Shown here: one piece after another, positions 10,645-24,200 of the stretch
Layout of the letters: every line of letters begins with the position of its first letter
How positions within the stretch are numbered: position 1 is the first letter of the stretch
Assembly: GCA_005281725.1 (NCBI GenBank)
Contig: SSBO01000012.1
Span: 8,841,099 to 8,905,098 of the forward strand
Origin: Wuchereria bancrofti
Lineage: Eukaryota; Nematoda; Chromadorea; Rhabditida; Onchocercidae
Direction of reading: 5' to 3'
Length of the DNA: 64,000 nucleotides
Program-made: the position numbers and the translations under genes
The notes under the pieces: model-generated
Database searches by the model: none
What the model was told of the DNA's origin: nothing
Seen by the model: only the letters and a program-made list of their open reading frames with translations

Positions 10645-12986
10645 ATGTTGGTTCAGGAAAATATGGGCGACACCATGCTTGTCAAGAAGAGGCCTGTTTC
10701 AATCAATGAAATGAATCTGAAATCCATACAACGACTGGATCCATGTGCGGTAGCAATTATTGACAAGGTTATTAATTCAGTTTTCTTCTCTCGTTGCTTG
10801 CATTTTAATCGTCATAGTTTTGAATCGAGTTGGAAATCTCCTGTGCATGTTACCGTTCGAAACCTCTTTTTGCGCTGAGATTTTTCAACAGAATTGAAAC
10901 TAATTTGAAATTGCAACTGGTTTTTATGAAACAGGCTGCCAAAACAAATTCGTGTTTTACTTATGCTTACGGAAGGAAAGATTAAACTCGTATGCACTAG
11001 AAAGCCAAATGAGCCCTGCCAGCATCACTTTCCTTTTTATTTTCTCTGGTTTAGGAGGGGATTCAAAATTTCTGATTTTTTAGTCTGTACATGCAGCGCT
11101 GTACCAATTTGATAAATGTAAGACGCAGTGGGTGAAGTCCGCAATCGAAGGTCCGTTATTTTTGTACAAACGAGCTGATATGCCTCTTCACTCATTATTG
11201 ATTGCAAACCGCCAATCTCTTGAAGATCATATCGAACCGATCGCACCTCCGTTACGATTCTTCCTTGAAACTCCATATTTATTTATGAATACTCAAGGTA
11301 TACTTGCGTCAATTATATCTTACTGCTGTTCAGCATTCAGTGCGATGGACGTTGCGGACTTGTTCATTGTCATTCTTCCTTTTTTGCCTTACTCGTTACA
11401 TCGTGTTTTTTGGTACTTTACACATGGATTTTCCTGAAACGTTTTTAGAAGGTGACATAAGAGGTTTCTGGTTCTATGATGAAGATGATTGTACGCGTTT
11501 ATACAAATTGCTTGTCAAACTTGTTTCTGATTCGAATCCGTCGACATCTGCCGCTGTCAACGATTCGAAAAGAGCAGTGTCAACTAACTCGCAAAATGGA
11601 TTTGGTGCACGCTCAAATACCGCTACAGGAAGAGGTAAAGCTAATTAGATCTGATTAATGTTTCTTGTAAGCCCTGGATTTAATTTATAAAATAGAATTA
11701 TAATAATATTGTTGATTTGATGATATTACGTGTTTTCTTGGACTAGTCGCTTTGTTTCACCAGACTTAGCGTTTCCTAATTCCTTCACTATTCATTTCTG
11801 AGATCAGATGACGAATAAAAGGCAGAATAAAGTGTTGTGAATTAATAACAACTGCTCATATATCTGATTTCAGTGGTAGAACATCAGTATGTTGTCGTAC
11901 AACTCATGATGATGAATCGGCTTTTTTTTTATTCATTCATCATAGTTTAGAGAAGAATTTACGAAATTTTCTGCCTTTCTTGCTTTATTCGTTTTATTGA
12001 AGACAGTCGCTGTAAAAAACTGGATGAGATGCCGGCTTTGCTGCAGCAATTGCTTTCGAAGCAAACAACCACCAAGTTACCTGATGTGCCTACTAGAGGT
12101 GCTTTGAGTGCAGATCAGTTTGAAAGACAACTTCTTCTCCGAGGTGCTCAGGGGGAAGGTACTGCGATGTCGACGGGAAATAAATCATGTGCGAAAATGA
12201 CAGAGTAATTTTTGGTTTGGTTTCGAAATTTGGACACTTAAAAAGACCTTTTTTTCATCAAAAAGAAGTAATAAAAACTCCTAAAATCAAAGAAAGCAGT
12301 GTATTTTTTGTTTTTTTGGATTCACTAGATTCGTTATTTCCTGAAACTGGTATTGTTTATTTACAAATTCTAAAACTGGAGCATTTTTAGGAAGTGTGCA
12401 TCAGCATCTGAAGGGAACGAAAAAAATGATGTATTAGCGAATTTAGTGAATAATCTGTCCCTCTGTGCTGCCAAGACATCGTCTAGTTTAAAATTTGTGG
12501 AGAAGGTACGGATCGATTTTAAGGACACGATTTTTAGTAATTTACTATTATTTTGTGGAAGTCTGTATTTTTTCAGCACCGATCTAAAAGCAAAAACAAG
12601 CATGATGGTATTTCTGAGGATAATTCGCAAGTTGTTTCTCTTACAAAGGATCAGTTGTTGGTAGCACTAAAACATTTATTGAAGGTTTGGTTACTTCACC
12701 TGTGAAAGTTCTTTTTAGTCTTCATATGTGAAAATTCTTTTCGTCTTGTTCAAAGTAATATGATGAATTTTGTCAGCGTAACTATTCCTTTTACCGTTCC
12801 ATCTTATACATGAGGTCAAATATATACATATATATATATGCAGAAGTGTTGAGCAGTTTGTGTTGTTATCAAGCATTTAAAAGTGGCTGAGCTGTATGTT
12901 CGTCTTTTTAGGACGATAGCTTTGTAACACGTCTACATTGTGCATATTTGGAGAGCATCAACACTCGATTGGGATTGCGCGATTAA
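10645..12986 (+). CDS. dcap-1: mRNA-decapping enzyme subunit 1 (DCP1 / DCAP-1)
   Basis: Activator of the DCP2 decapping enzyme in cytoplasmic 5'-3' mRNA decay (P bodies). Exons: 10645-10767, 11084-11297, 11449-11634, 12003-12158, 12391-12505, 12577-12684, 12912-12986; roughly 325 residues. Exons 1-3 form the EVH1-like DCP1 domain: LDPCAVAIIDK, ALYQFDKCKTQWVKS, IEGPLFLYKRA, LLIANRQSLEDHI, then GFWFYDEDDCTRLYKLLVKLV. A low-complexity linker follows, and the last exons (LTKDQLLVALKHLL, RLHCAYLESINTRL) match the position and character of the C-terminal trimerisation helix. I chose ATG 10645 because no in-frame ATG lies nearer the 5' side; nearby TTG starts are not expected in a nematode. The 12158/12391 junction does not keep frame with the obvious donor. 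Either a weaker donor (near 12170) is used or a very small exon was missed. Confidence 0.93.
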
Positions 12987-13790
12987 TACATTTCTAGTAT
13001 AATGCGATTCTTACCGAAGTACTGGTCAGTTACTGAGAAAGATAATCAACCTTGCGTGGTTTTAACATTCATTGATTGCTGCTTCTACTGTAGGAAGTAC
13101 AGTAATAATAGTTTTACCGTCAGTGTGTTACTGACACGGATTTCCCTTATTTCGTTTTACTGCAACCCTGTACATTTTTTGATAACTCCTTCGCGCATTT
13201 CCTTTTCATTTCTATAGAATGTATCTCAAATGATGACTTGGCGCAAGGTTAATATGGGCGGATTCTGGTTTCCTGTTTTATAGTCTGCTATGCTTATTGC
13301 AGTTTCATTTCAAATAACTAATTTAATACAACTAGTTTCTTTTTCTACACAGCTAGCTTTACTGTAATCCCTTAGACGATCTAGCGTTGTTACCATTAAT
13401 TACAGCGTATCTATGTTTATTAATTTGCCGCGAAATGTAGATTTGGAGTCTTATGATAGAACTAGGTTCGAAATTGGAATTTAATCTTGCATCACAATAT
13501 CCGTATTTTTTTAATCCCGTCATTTCATTAATAATTTGAAATTGGAAAAAGATGAACTGAAATTTGCTAGGCTTCACTTTGTTTTGTAGCCATCTGATAA
13601 TTCTTGGTTTTTTTTTTTGTCGTGGTTAACTGTGAATATGACTTTTTCTCATTCATTCCAAAAGTTCTAGAAGTGTTTTGCGTGTTTCATTTTATGAGTG
13701 TTGGATACTTTCGTGAACGCCAAGTTTTACAAGGATAAAGAATCGCTTTTTACAAATTCTGTTCCTACAATTAAAACGATTTTTTAGGAA
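12987..13790. other. Intergenic, dcap-1 3' side
   Basis: AT-rich sequence after the dcap-1 stop, between converging genes. I see no exon or repeat worth naming. Confidence 0.5.
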
Positions 13791-13942
13791 GAGAGTGGGA
13801 GTATAGCCCATCTCTCATTCTGTGTGGCGCCTCACTTGCTGAGAAAGATTGCATATCCTTGGCCAAACTAAGGGTAGTGCGACTGGACGGAAAGTGGTTT
13901 TTCGTCCGGTCTAGCTATTATTTCCTTACACTAGCGAGTGTA
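13791..13942. ncRNA. Cluster of hairpins, candidate structured RNA or 3' UTR structure
   Basis: Three inverted repeats follow each other in DNA that is richer in G+C than its surroundings. 13791-13816: GAGAGTGGG / CCCATCTCTC with a 7-base loop and one bulge. 13881-13911: GACTGGACGGAAA / TTTTCGTCCGGTC, 13 pairs counting G-U, with a 5-base loop. 13927-13942: TACACT / AGTGTA with a 4-base loop. Between them are the palindromes GGCGCC (13836-13841) and TTGGCCAA (13860-13867). The stretch lies 81-232 bases past the TIM21 stop on the minus strand, so it could be part of that gene's 3' UTR, or an independent RNA from either strand. It does not look to me like a U-snRNA, tRNA or SL RNA. Strand is undecided. 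Confidence 0.35.
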
Positions 13943-14022
13943 GGATGTGTATCAAAGTTGAGTCTCTCGCACGACGGAGTAGATCAGTAGACGATGGAAA
14001 TGTACTGTCTAGGATATGATTT

Positions 14023-15039
14023 TCAGCGATTATCTATTAGAACGACACATTGTGGAACAAGATCAGTAGATGAAACGATAAGAAAGCGCCATTTCCACAT
14101 TCCGCCACTCTTTTCCATTTCGCATGTTGCAATACCCTCGCGTCGAGTACCTTTTACGTTGAATATCACGCGTGTCCTATCATTTCCATCCTATAACAAA
14201 TTAGTCGTAAGTATGCGAAAGTAAGCACCAATGTATTAGTTGTAAATGAATGGAACTAAGAACAATTTCACAGCTTCAATTTTAAAAAACTGCGAGAAAT
14301 CCTACTTTTTTATAAGTGTGATGCTCAACTTGTTTTATTCGTCCAGGTCCTTCCACATATCCCATAATTGAATCACCTAATAATCTAAGACAATCCGGAT
14401 CCTTCCTGATTAGGGATAATGCCTTTGAAAACACTGTTTGCGGTGCTCCAGGTGCGAGTATTTCCTCATACAACAAATATGCCATACCTCCCATTACAAT
14501 CATTGACACAACATATGCCATGTACAGGTATGCATTGGTTGCCTTTTCCTTTACTGAAAACCACAAATGTAAGAATTCCAACATCTGGATAGTATTAAAC
14601 ATGGTGAAACATATTCATTGGATTTTTAAAGAAATGGATATAAAAAGGTAGACCAAGCCATCAAAACTCGTCGATCAGCTAGAATAGTCTACTTAACGGC
14701 AAAAATGTGTGCCCAATTTAAATTAAATTTGTTACATTATGGCAATCATTCGGAGGCCCCGTACAGTATATAATCCAGTTTAAATGAAATCGGCAAATAT
14801 CGTTTAGTCGGAATTCATACAGAAATACCTTTCTGCACTGTAGTCTGAGATTCTTTTAATATCAATTTTTCCAGAATTGATTGGCTTTGTTTCACCATTT
14901 CTTTATTGCTTGCCGACCCCATATTTCTTCTGATGACTGTTGGAAATGGAATAACACAACGCCGTAAAAAAAGTGCACATGAACGGTGCATAACACGTTC
15001 AAAAGCAATGAAACCACTATGTAGCAGCACGGCTACCAT
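14023..15039 (-). CDS. timm21: TIM21, mitochondrial inner-membrane import subunit
   Basis: Subunit of the TIM23 presequence translocase; in animals TIM21 also carries newly imported subunits to respiratory-chain assembly intermediates. Three exons (15039-14829, 14553-14306, 14190-14023) join in frame for 208 residues, close to family size. The N-terminus is rich in Arg, Cys and hydrophobic residues, as expected of a mitochondrial presequence. Exon 2 carries one membrane span (MAYVVSMIVMGGMAYLLY) and the family signature LLGDSIMGYVEGPGR. Exon 3 is the conserved C-terminal fold (RVIFNVKGTRREG, KWRFLIVSS, VVLIDNR). ATG 15039 directly follows ATTTCAG, so a trans-spliced message would start there; an in-frame ATG at 15078 adds 13 residues and is possible otherwise. 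The gene lies on the same strand as eel-1, 1.3 kb further downstream, which is rather far for an operon. Confidence 0.92.
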
Positions 15040-16357
15040 CTGAAATTTTCCACACCATATACTTTGGTAATCAATCATATTGATTAATAATATTACATGA
15101 ATTGATCCTTTATAGAGAAAACCTGAGAATAAAGCACCGCTCCAGTAATCGAAGTATGTTGAGGGGAAACTATGAACACTTCTCGCAGTTATTTAATCTA
15201 CCAAGGCAGAATTCGTTATATTGTACACCACCTGGAAGTCCATATATCTTCGCCTTATATATGATCCTCAATGAAATTTAATGTTCTAAGATGAACCCAA
15301 CAAACAACATGCTATATCCCTATCCTGCATCATCCTAAATTCAACAAATCGAAAGCGAATGAGATGTAAACTCATTACCCGGTTTATCAAAACAAATTAG
15401 TGGAGGGGAAATAATATAGCGCTGCATGATCCTTCAATAGTAATGAAGTGTACTGGTACAAGAAATCCATGAAGTGGCAATTATCTATGATGAATATAAT
15501 TACAAGTCCAATAATTTCTTTATTTTTAAAATTCACACGAAAACAGAGTCTCCTTTTTTTAATGCATATCAACGTTTCTCAAAAAACATAACGTATAAAA
15601 ATTGTCGACAGTAAATATAAACATGAAGGCATACGTTCGGGAATAAACAATTCAACCAACTCAACATCATCCTTTTGATTACATACTCAAAGCATCGATA
15701 GCACTGCCTGAATACATATCCAACATGTCCAAAATTCATCAGCTTTAGCATCACCACCCCTATATTCTTAGCAAAAAACAAAACAGGATAACCATACATG
15801 AATTAAAAAGGACATAGAGTCAATTATGCACATACATTTGGAGTGGTATTTTTTTCAAAAAGGCACCAACATTCAGGCTCTTTTCACCACCACTCTAAAC
15901 GAGGTATATACAGTCCGGAATTCCAACATACGCACACACAGATAAAACGTGATAAGACAATGGAATCTCTTGCATGGTGCCAAAAACAATCAATCACACG
16001 AACAATTAAAAGACTGAAATTTGAGAAAATCTGCATAATGGCGGAAAGGCAGACCTAGAAAAAACGCACAATACGATAAAATCATGAAATCGTCATTTCT
16101 CATACACAACAACACTTTTGTTTGTAAGAGATTGGACATAAAAAGTATGCGTGCGATATTGCAATTATTGTCTTCATACTAATAATTCTATCATTTCCAT
16201 TATATTCGGATATATTTTAAAGAGAAAAACAGTAGGAAGAAATACCATTCTAAAAAGATTTATGGATCATGAATTCAGATAACAGGTGATCATAGCAGAA
16301 AGACATCAATACAGTGAGGAAGACAGATATTTTTAATAAACAGCCATAGTTACCGTC
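15040..16357. other. Intergenic, between eel-1 and TIM21
   Basis: About 1.3 kb holding the eel-1 3' end and TIM21 upstream DNA. A 76-codon minus-strand frame at 15569-15799 is hydrophobic, Phe/Tyr/Cys-rich and lacks splice or family signals, so I do not call it a gene. Nothing else seen. Confidence 0.5.
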
Positions 16358-18285
16358 TTAAGCAAAACCAAATCCTTCGGTACATTCACGTACTGCTAGC
16401 AATAACATATCCCGAAGTTTGTCATATGTTTCATATTGAGGAAGATCCAACTGATTGAAACTGTAACAATGACTTAATATGATACAAAATGATTTAATAT
16501 GATCCAGAAAATCGAAAAAAAAGATAATAGAAATTCGCAAAAAAGCTTCAACTGTTTAACAAAAATATGAATACCATGTATGTGCTGTTGGTAGTCGATC
16601 CGAAGATCGCGAATCCAAATGAATGGAAAATTTCTGTGTACCATTCATGCCCTCAAGTGCAGCAAAACCTTGTAAGGGAACTTTGCTTGTACCAGTAACG
16701 AACTGTAGAAACTTTGCACGATCTTCCTGTTCAAACGAACGTAATGCTTTCCAGAACCATTGTATCTGCAATAACAGATTTATGCATAACAAATAACAAA
16801 AGTAGATCAGATTAGTAAATGCGTTATGTGCATATACAACATTTTGGTAAATCTGGTCAAATACACCTTTCAGTCTGAAATTTCAATGGTCTCCTGTGAC
16901 CCCTGTTTGACCTCACTTGCTCACAACAGCACATTACTATTTTTATATTGCTAAACTGATTGCTTCTCATCAGTAAAGAAGCCGGACAATAGAAAAACGG
17001 CAATTTACCTGAGACGAGGATTTCGTGTACGTCTTGTATTCTGTATTTGCATAGAGATCATCGATATCAACATTTGGAAGCCCACTTATCAATAATTCTA
17101 ATTCTTGCTCATTAAAAATTGATATTAGATGCTTCGGAATTATTTCGTAAAAGCCTTCCAAAAATGCATTCAATTGCTGATTAATGGAACCTGCAAAAAT
17201 AATCGACAAGCATCATATTACAACAAAACCTTTAACTGTTTAAAATTTTATTTGCCTACGTTATCTCACAAATACCACTAGTAATTTTAACATCAATGCT
17301 AGCATTAATAAACATTAAGACTAAATTTGTGAAAACAAAACAAACCAGTCATTTTCATCTGACAAACGAGCTTTACATATTCTTCTTTATTTCCATCAGT
17401 AACTGGAATTGATGACCCATCTTCTTTCAGCATACGCATTTTCCTAACTCCAAATTCTTCAACTTCCAAAGTAAACGTAAGTTCAGTACCAAGATCTTCG
17501 ATCGGATTATTGAGCAAGAATTCCAATGACTTGTAGAAACTGGGATCCTGAAATATACATTTACTGATTTTCAGGATCGTTTACTAACATTTTAGAGTAA
17601 TAGACTTCTCAAAGCTACGCTTAGTTCTCTCGTTCTGTCCTCCCTTCCAGTGTTCAACCATCTCACACATCAATTCTACAAAAGATACCTGTTCCCACCT
17701 CGTCATTTATTCAACGAAAGAAGATAACAATACCTCAGATTCTAAATCCTGTGCTCGAACAGGAACACTTAAAATGTGCTTGTAAAATGCTCGGGTAAAA
17801 TAGCATTCTAATAATTTATTCTCATAAATTGCCTTTGCTATTATTCTTCCAACAAACTGAAAAAGACGACCACGGTAATATAAAAAAAAAAAAACGAACA
17901 ATCCAGGAACATATTGAAGTAAAGAGATAGTAATTGAAGAATAAATTAGAAAACGCTTTTCTTAGGATCGAATTTAAAGTGCAACTATAAAATGAAAAAC
18001 CTTAAAATATTCCAAATGTTCCGGATTAATGTACGAAGATTTATTGATCATGTATGTTACACGATCTCCTGGAGAAGTTATAAAGAGTGCATAATTGGGA
18101 TTGAAAATCTCTCTTGTAATAATTGAAAACCATTCACGCAATAATCCACCAGCATCTTGTCCTTCTTCACCCTCGAATATGATATAAAATCTCGCTTTCC
18201 ACTCCGGACCACGCAGTCTGAATAACTCGCGGAAACTATCACTGAATAAGTGACTGCGACGAATCCTCACCGCTACGTCTTCAGC
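16358..18285 (-). other. eel-1: HECT domain exons of eel-1
   Basis: Six exons, about 18285-18000, 17857-17730, 17550-17345, 17191-17010, 16768-16575 and 16460-16358, cover the full HECT fold: [17 protein letters not shown] and NPNYALF (N-lobe), [73 protein letters not shown] (C-lobe) and the catalytic loop TAHTCFNQLDLP. All residues expected of an active ligase are present. Confidence 0.95.
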
Positions 18286-21200
18286 TCTATAAGGAACATT
18301 GGCAATATAATCATCTTGGAATCAATGTGTGGAGTGAATACCAATTTTATACTTGCGAATCAAAATTGATGTTACTGAATGTTGAATTGAGACGCAAACC
18401 TAACACGTTCATCGATTTTTTGCATCTGTTTCCGAAAGTAGATACGCTTAACATCAAAGTCTAATAATTTCGGCATCTGAGTTAGTACTGCGAATGGACC
18501 ATCCGTTAACCCACCACCATTTTGCCTAAGAACTTGATTCAACATATTCCGGTGCTTCTCTGAAAACAACCGCTCATAACACGAATGACTAAATACCAAA
18601 ATTGACTAAGTGTTCGTTGAAATCTTATAAACATTCAATAAAACTCCTTCCACAGTTCTCTTCAGAGTTGAAAACTAAAAGTGGAACCATAGCAAAACGC
18701 ACAAAAAGCCGGTGTTTAAAAAGAAAACGATATACGCCAAACCTCAGAATTACGCTCTTCAGGACAGATAACTTGCACATGGATAAAAGTACATAACCTT
18801 ACCTGCGAAATGAAGAAGTTTTTGAGCATCCGGATGGTCATGAAGTTTGCTTGGGTCAGCAGAAGACAATTCCGATCCGTATACCAGAAAAAAAGCTTCA
18901 GCACTTGGTTGAAGAGCTAAAGCTGCATGTGCATCTGCATTTGTAAGGCGTTTTAGACATCTTGATACAAGTTCCCATAACGGTTCTAACGTATTTAATA
19001 ACACGCTCATGCTTTCTTCTTTCTAAAATATAAGAGATAAATACAGCAAACTAAACAGCGCATCCAAAAATGTTGCACCCCTTACAGAGATATATTTCGG
19101 ATCTAACAAAAAAAAAAATTTCATTCCAATTCAGATAAATGCAAAATAGAGTAGAGCTTTTTACTGCCAATACTACAATGTGCATGACTAGATAAAGTGA
19201 GCTCAAAAAAAAAAATAGAACTGAAGTTATACGCCTCACCTCGGCAAGTCTTTTCCTTTCGTATTCTTCGATTGTATTTGCGGTATCTTCTCCCGTTCCA
19301 TGTTCGTCATCCTGCTCACCTGCAGTGTCAATACTCACATCAATCTCAATACACCTTGCATGTGATTGTAGCACTTCTCTTATTTTGATAATTGTCTGCA
19401 GTGTTCTTAGAAATATATTTTGGATTCCATTTTTGTCAGTAAGTGCTTTCATTGCTGGTAACTGCAGTTCATAACAGCCAGATGCATTCATGACCGCTCG
19501 CGAATTCAAAATTCCACTGATCACAACCACTGATTCGTCATAACTGTAATGAAAATTTATGCTATCAAAAAACTTACACGAAAACTGCAAAGTTAAGAGT
19601 GCATTATATTTTAACTGCCGAACCAAAACATAATAGTTTATGAGCTCAAATCATGACTGTCTTAGGCATCCAAAAACGGCAAAGAATTGCTGTTTTTTTC
19701 TGAGATGCTGATTTATGAGTCTAACCGATTAATTGCAACTTTCGAGCCCGATGGTTGTTGATCAAGCGATGATGAAGGGTTCCCTTCGTTAGGTAGCTCT
19801 TTCAGTTCTTCTTCAAGTTTTTCGACATGTGGCAAAAGTCGGGCTCCTAGGCGTTCAGCAGCATTTATAAGGAGAGACATTATAAAGGTTTTCGTAGATG
19901 AAGTGAGAGCACGAATCAATTCCAATAGCAAGGTTCGTCCATCTGCTAATCCTTCTTCTGAACAATCACCTTCTGTTAAGACCTGAAAACTCAAATTACC
20001 GTAAACTGCTACATACTACATGCAGTCGAAAGACAAGAGCTAAAACGAACTAAAACAATATGTTCAAGTTGCTGGCTAAGTGGAGGTTTTTCCGCAGTCG
20101 AATCAATCGCCAATTTCGTAACGGTTTCCTCTGGCAAAGTTTGGACAATCTGAAAATGATGAATTCTGATAATCCTGGATAAGAAATATGAACCATCCCT
20201 ATACTATAAAATCCAAGAAGTTAGCTAAGCCAAGTTATCTCGTCATAAAATCAGAACAAAAATAACAAATGGCTGACCGTGCATATAAGGCGAAGCAACT
20301 TATCCTGCAATATCGACGATGACAGAATAACTGGGCGCTTAATATGTTCCATAAGTACACCGATAGCACTATCTTCAAGTGAGAAAGCAGCCATGCTTGC
20401 ATTAAGGCCACCCGGTCCCAAAGCCGTTTCTAATGATAGGCCGTGTCGATGTGTAGCACGGGATAACACATCAGCTTTTGACAAGCTAAAAATTTTAAGA
20501 AAACAATTTAACACAACAAATGTCGACAAGTCCTTCAAATTCTCTTCAGAATGCTCTAACGAGAACTTTCCTGACCGTATCAGTACTATATAGTAATCAA
20601 ATGAAATTTGCAGAATCGATAGCGATTTCAGTCAAATTTAAAATGTACTCATGTGACAAAAGCTATAGAATGGTTTTCTAACTCCGATTTACAGAAATAA
20701 AGAAACAGATAATCAGCTTCACGACAACAGCGTACCTATGAACGATAGCCCAAAACTGTGAGAATGGAGGCGTAAACAATCCAGCATTGGAGAGATAACC
20801 TGGATCACGCAGGTTCGCAGGAAGAAAATGACCCGGATAAGTTTTTGCAAGACTGATTAGTGTATCTAGTACAAGACGACAGACTGTTGCTAAGACTGCT
20901 GGATGTAAAGCCACTGCAAGTATAACGCATTAAGAATTTCACAGAGAACTCAAAATAAACTGCAACAATTCAGACTTGTCAGTCATTTACCCACACTCAG
21001 CTTCCACTATAATTATACACACTGAATTTCTTAGTCAATATATATAAATCAGGATCTTCTAAAGCATATCTAAACTTCTACCTATATGAGTACTCTTGAA
21101 GAATTTGATTGCTTGTTCATGCTGTCCAATACCGCTGTACACGCATATTTGATCTAACCAACCGGACACTGTGCCACCAAAATCCTCATACTGAACAGCG

Positions 21201-24200
21201 TCTTCGTCCACTTTGTCAAGCAGAGCAATTAAGCACCAGATCACGAAATCACATGTTACATTTTGTGCGCAAAGGCTTTTAATGAGCTTCTGAAATGAAT
21301 TAAGAGTGCCTTTTTCAAGTACGATGATTCTTATAAACTTCCATCTAGTTCAACAGCTTAATACAATTACTTAAACGACATCACCAATCATTCATCATTT
21401 TGCGTAACATTTTGTATAATCCGAGCAAAAATAAAAGCAAAAACAGATAACCTGCAAACGCTGAGTATTAAGACGAGCTGGATCGATGAAGAAAAGAAGT
21501 AATAATGTGACAATGGCATCCCGATCCAATAATTGTGTAGCATTCTTCGAAGCAAGTGTAGTAACTCCAGCAAGCGCACCTACAGGAGTATTGCTACCAC
21601 TTGTTCCAGGGACCGACCGACCATTTGCAGGACGAAAGCGTTGAGTTGGCGTTAACATACGGGCAAAACGCATAACTTGCTGAAATTGTCAATAATTACA
21701 ATTGAGATCCTCCAGGAAATTAGGAATAGAGTCACACAATTAGTGATTTAAAAACAATACCTGTGCTTCATAAGATGCTCGCAAACGTCGTGCTTCAGCC
21801 GCGACATTCTGGGGCAAAACTTGCAAGACCGTGTCATCTGCATCAGCAAGTACTTGTGCTCGCAGAGTTGGTGGAAGCGATTCAATTAATGCAGCTGCAT
21901 CATCTGTAGCAACTGGAGTGTCTAAAATGAATCTAAATGAAAAAAAAAAAAAAAAAAAAAACCTCTGATACAACTAGAGTCACTATCACTACAGACATAT
22001 TAAAAAACGAACCAGCCGTCGCTGCACTATTACTTTCCACTCTTTCCTGAGCTAATCTCACAGTCCTCTCATGCTGTGCCAAAATCTCTTCCTGAAGATC
22101 CGGTGGGAGTGCATTTAGAAATTCCTGATCAAGTGGTTCAATTACAGGCACTTCACCATTTGCTTGACTAGCTGCTTCTAAGTTTGCAGAAGTTTGTATC
22201 AAACGCTGTGAACGTTGCTGTCTGATATGATCTCGAATCACTTCCGTGCGTATGTCTTCCGGTAAGGCTGCCAAAAACGCAGGATCTACGCCTTCAGGAA
22301 TTTCAATATCTAAATAAAGAAACAAATTTTATGGATTTTTATATTAAACTTTATAAAGTGTATCACTCCATCGTACTAAAAAATGAGAAAAACTGCTTAT
22401 ATGCTTGTCTATTCAAACTGCGTAAAAAATTGAAGAATTTATTACCTCCTAATATTTCTCTGAAATCATCTTGATTAGCACGTGGAGCTTCTGGTGTAAC
22501 TTCGGGTGCGATTTCGGGTGCATTTAATTGTTCTACATTCTCTAAAACATCTTCAGTAACAGAGAAAATTGAAGCTAAGGATGTGGAGCGCTCTTTTCCT
22601 TTCGCCTAAGCTTTTTTGGCAAACATAATTTTTTGAAATAAGTTGAATAATTCGAATTCAAAACGTGCAAGTAGTACTTCGACATTTCCTCTATGAAAGA
22701 TTAAAATGAATAAAAAATACTTTGCATTTACCTTGTTCTTCAGCTTCATTTACAGTAATTGGTAGTGTATGTATCGATGCGTCTGTTGAAATTTCACTGT
22801 TTACATTTGAAGTAGCATTTTCCTGCTCCTGTTCACAAGTTCGATGAATTTGATCTTCAAGACTTTCGGAAGTATCATAATATAAAGTGCCTGGAATAAA
22901 CAGAGGTGAGCTAGACTCATACTGCCGATTTCCAAGTTTAAGAAAGAAGTACTGCAGGCTCATGCAAGAAAAAGTCTGAAGCATAAAACAACCTGACTGG
23001 TCCATGGGTTCTGAAACACTAGGCGTTTGGACTGTTATATCGACAGATTCTGATGAATATTCTAGTTGTGTATCAGCAACATTATCACCAACATTTCCAA
23101 CATCCTGAATTTTTAATGAAATTTTTATTTGAAAATACAAAATCAAGCAGTACGGTGCAAAGTGATTCACCCTTTTTGCATACTGCCATTGTCAATTATA
23201 TCCGAGTTTTTACTGCAGGATTTAACGTCTCCACACAAAAGCTTAATAACATTCACTTGTCCTACATCGGTTTTTCTCAATTAAAAATGAGGCATAACTG
23301 AATGGTGTCAGGCAAGCGATAATCACGTGAAAAATATACAAATAATGTTGAAACAAACTCCATGTTCTTCCTCATCAATAAACAGCCGTGTAGTACTGCT
23401 ACTTTCATTTGATGTCACATCATCTAGGGTTCTCTTCGAAGATTCCTCCGTAAAATCCTTCTGCGTTTTCATTATTTCTTCTTCTGTTTTCTTTTCATTT
23501 TCGTCCTATAAAAAATTTGTCGGAATTAAAAAGTTGCAAAATGTTCTTAAGACTTGCAAGCACACCATAATTTTAAATATTGGATTTTCCCACTTTCTCA
23601 TTATTTAGAAACTATGAAAAAGGTCATATAATACTTGAAAGCAAATAAACTACCTTTTCAATAGCATCCATAACACTGGTAATATAAGACGCGACCATAA
23701 CCCACAAGTACAAATGAGCATGACCATCAATTATCCTTGCAGCATCTGAAAATCGTTCCAGTGGAAGTGGAACGGATGTTTGCCGTCGCTCTTCACCGGT
23801 AACTGTAGTTGTACTATCCAATCCGTAGTCTTGCATCTGAAGAAAAAAGCTCAACCTAATTTAGCATATCGGAAATTACTTTCATTATTTCGCGAATTCT
23901 AGAATAAAATGGTTAGCAATAAGTACTAGAACAGTTCATATGCTCTAATTATTGGTGAAAGTTCAACAATGAGTATCATCAGGAGATAATGTTATTTTAA
24001 TATTTCATAAATGTCATAGGATATATCATAAATAGAATTAAAGTAGCTTACAACAACATTCAAGAAGCGTTGACGCGACGGAGCGACGTCAAAAAGATGA
24101 GTGCCGTTAGCTGTTGTAGAACCATCAAGCAGGCGTTCAATGAATTCACTCTGTGTGCCGAATGTTGTCCAACGTCGTACCGCATTCTGCCGATGCAACC

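Noticed and set aside
15569..15799. 76-codon minus-strand frame between eel-1 and TIM21
   Set aside because: Composition is typical of AT-rich noise, and it lies in likely eel-1 3' flanking DNA.
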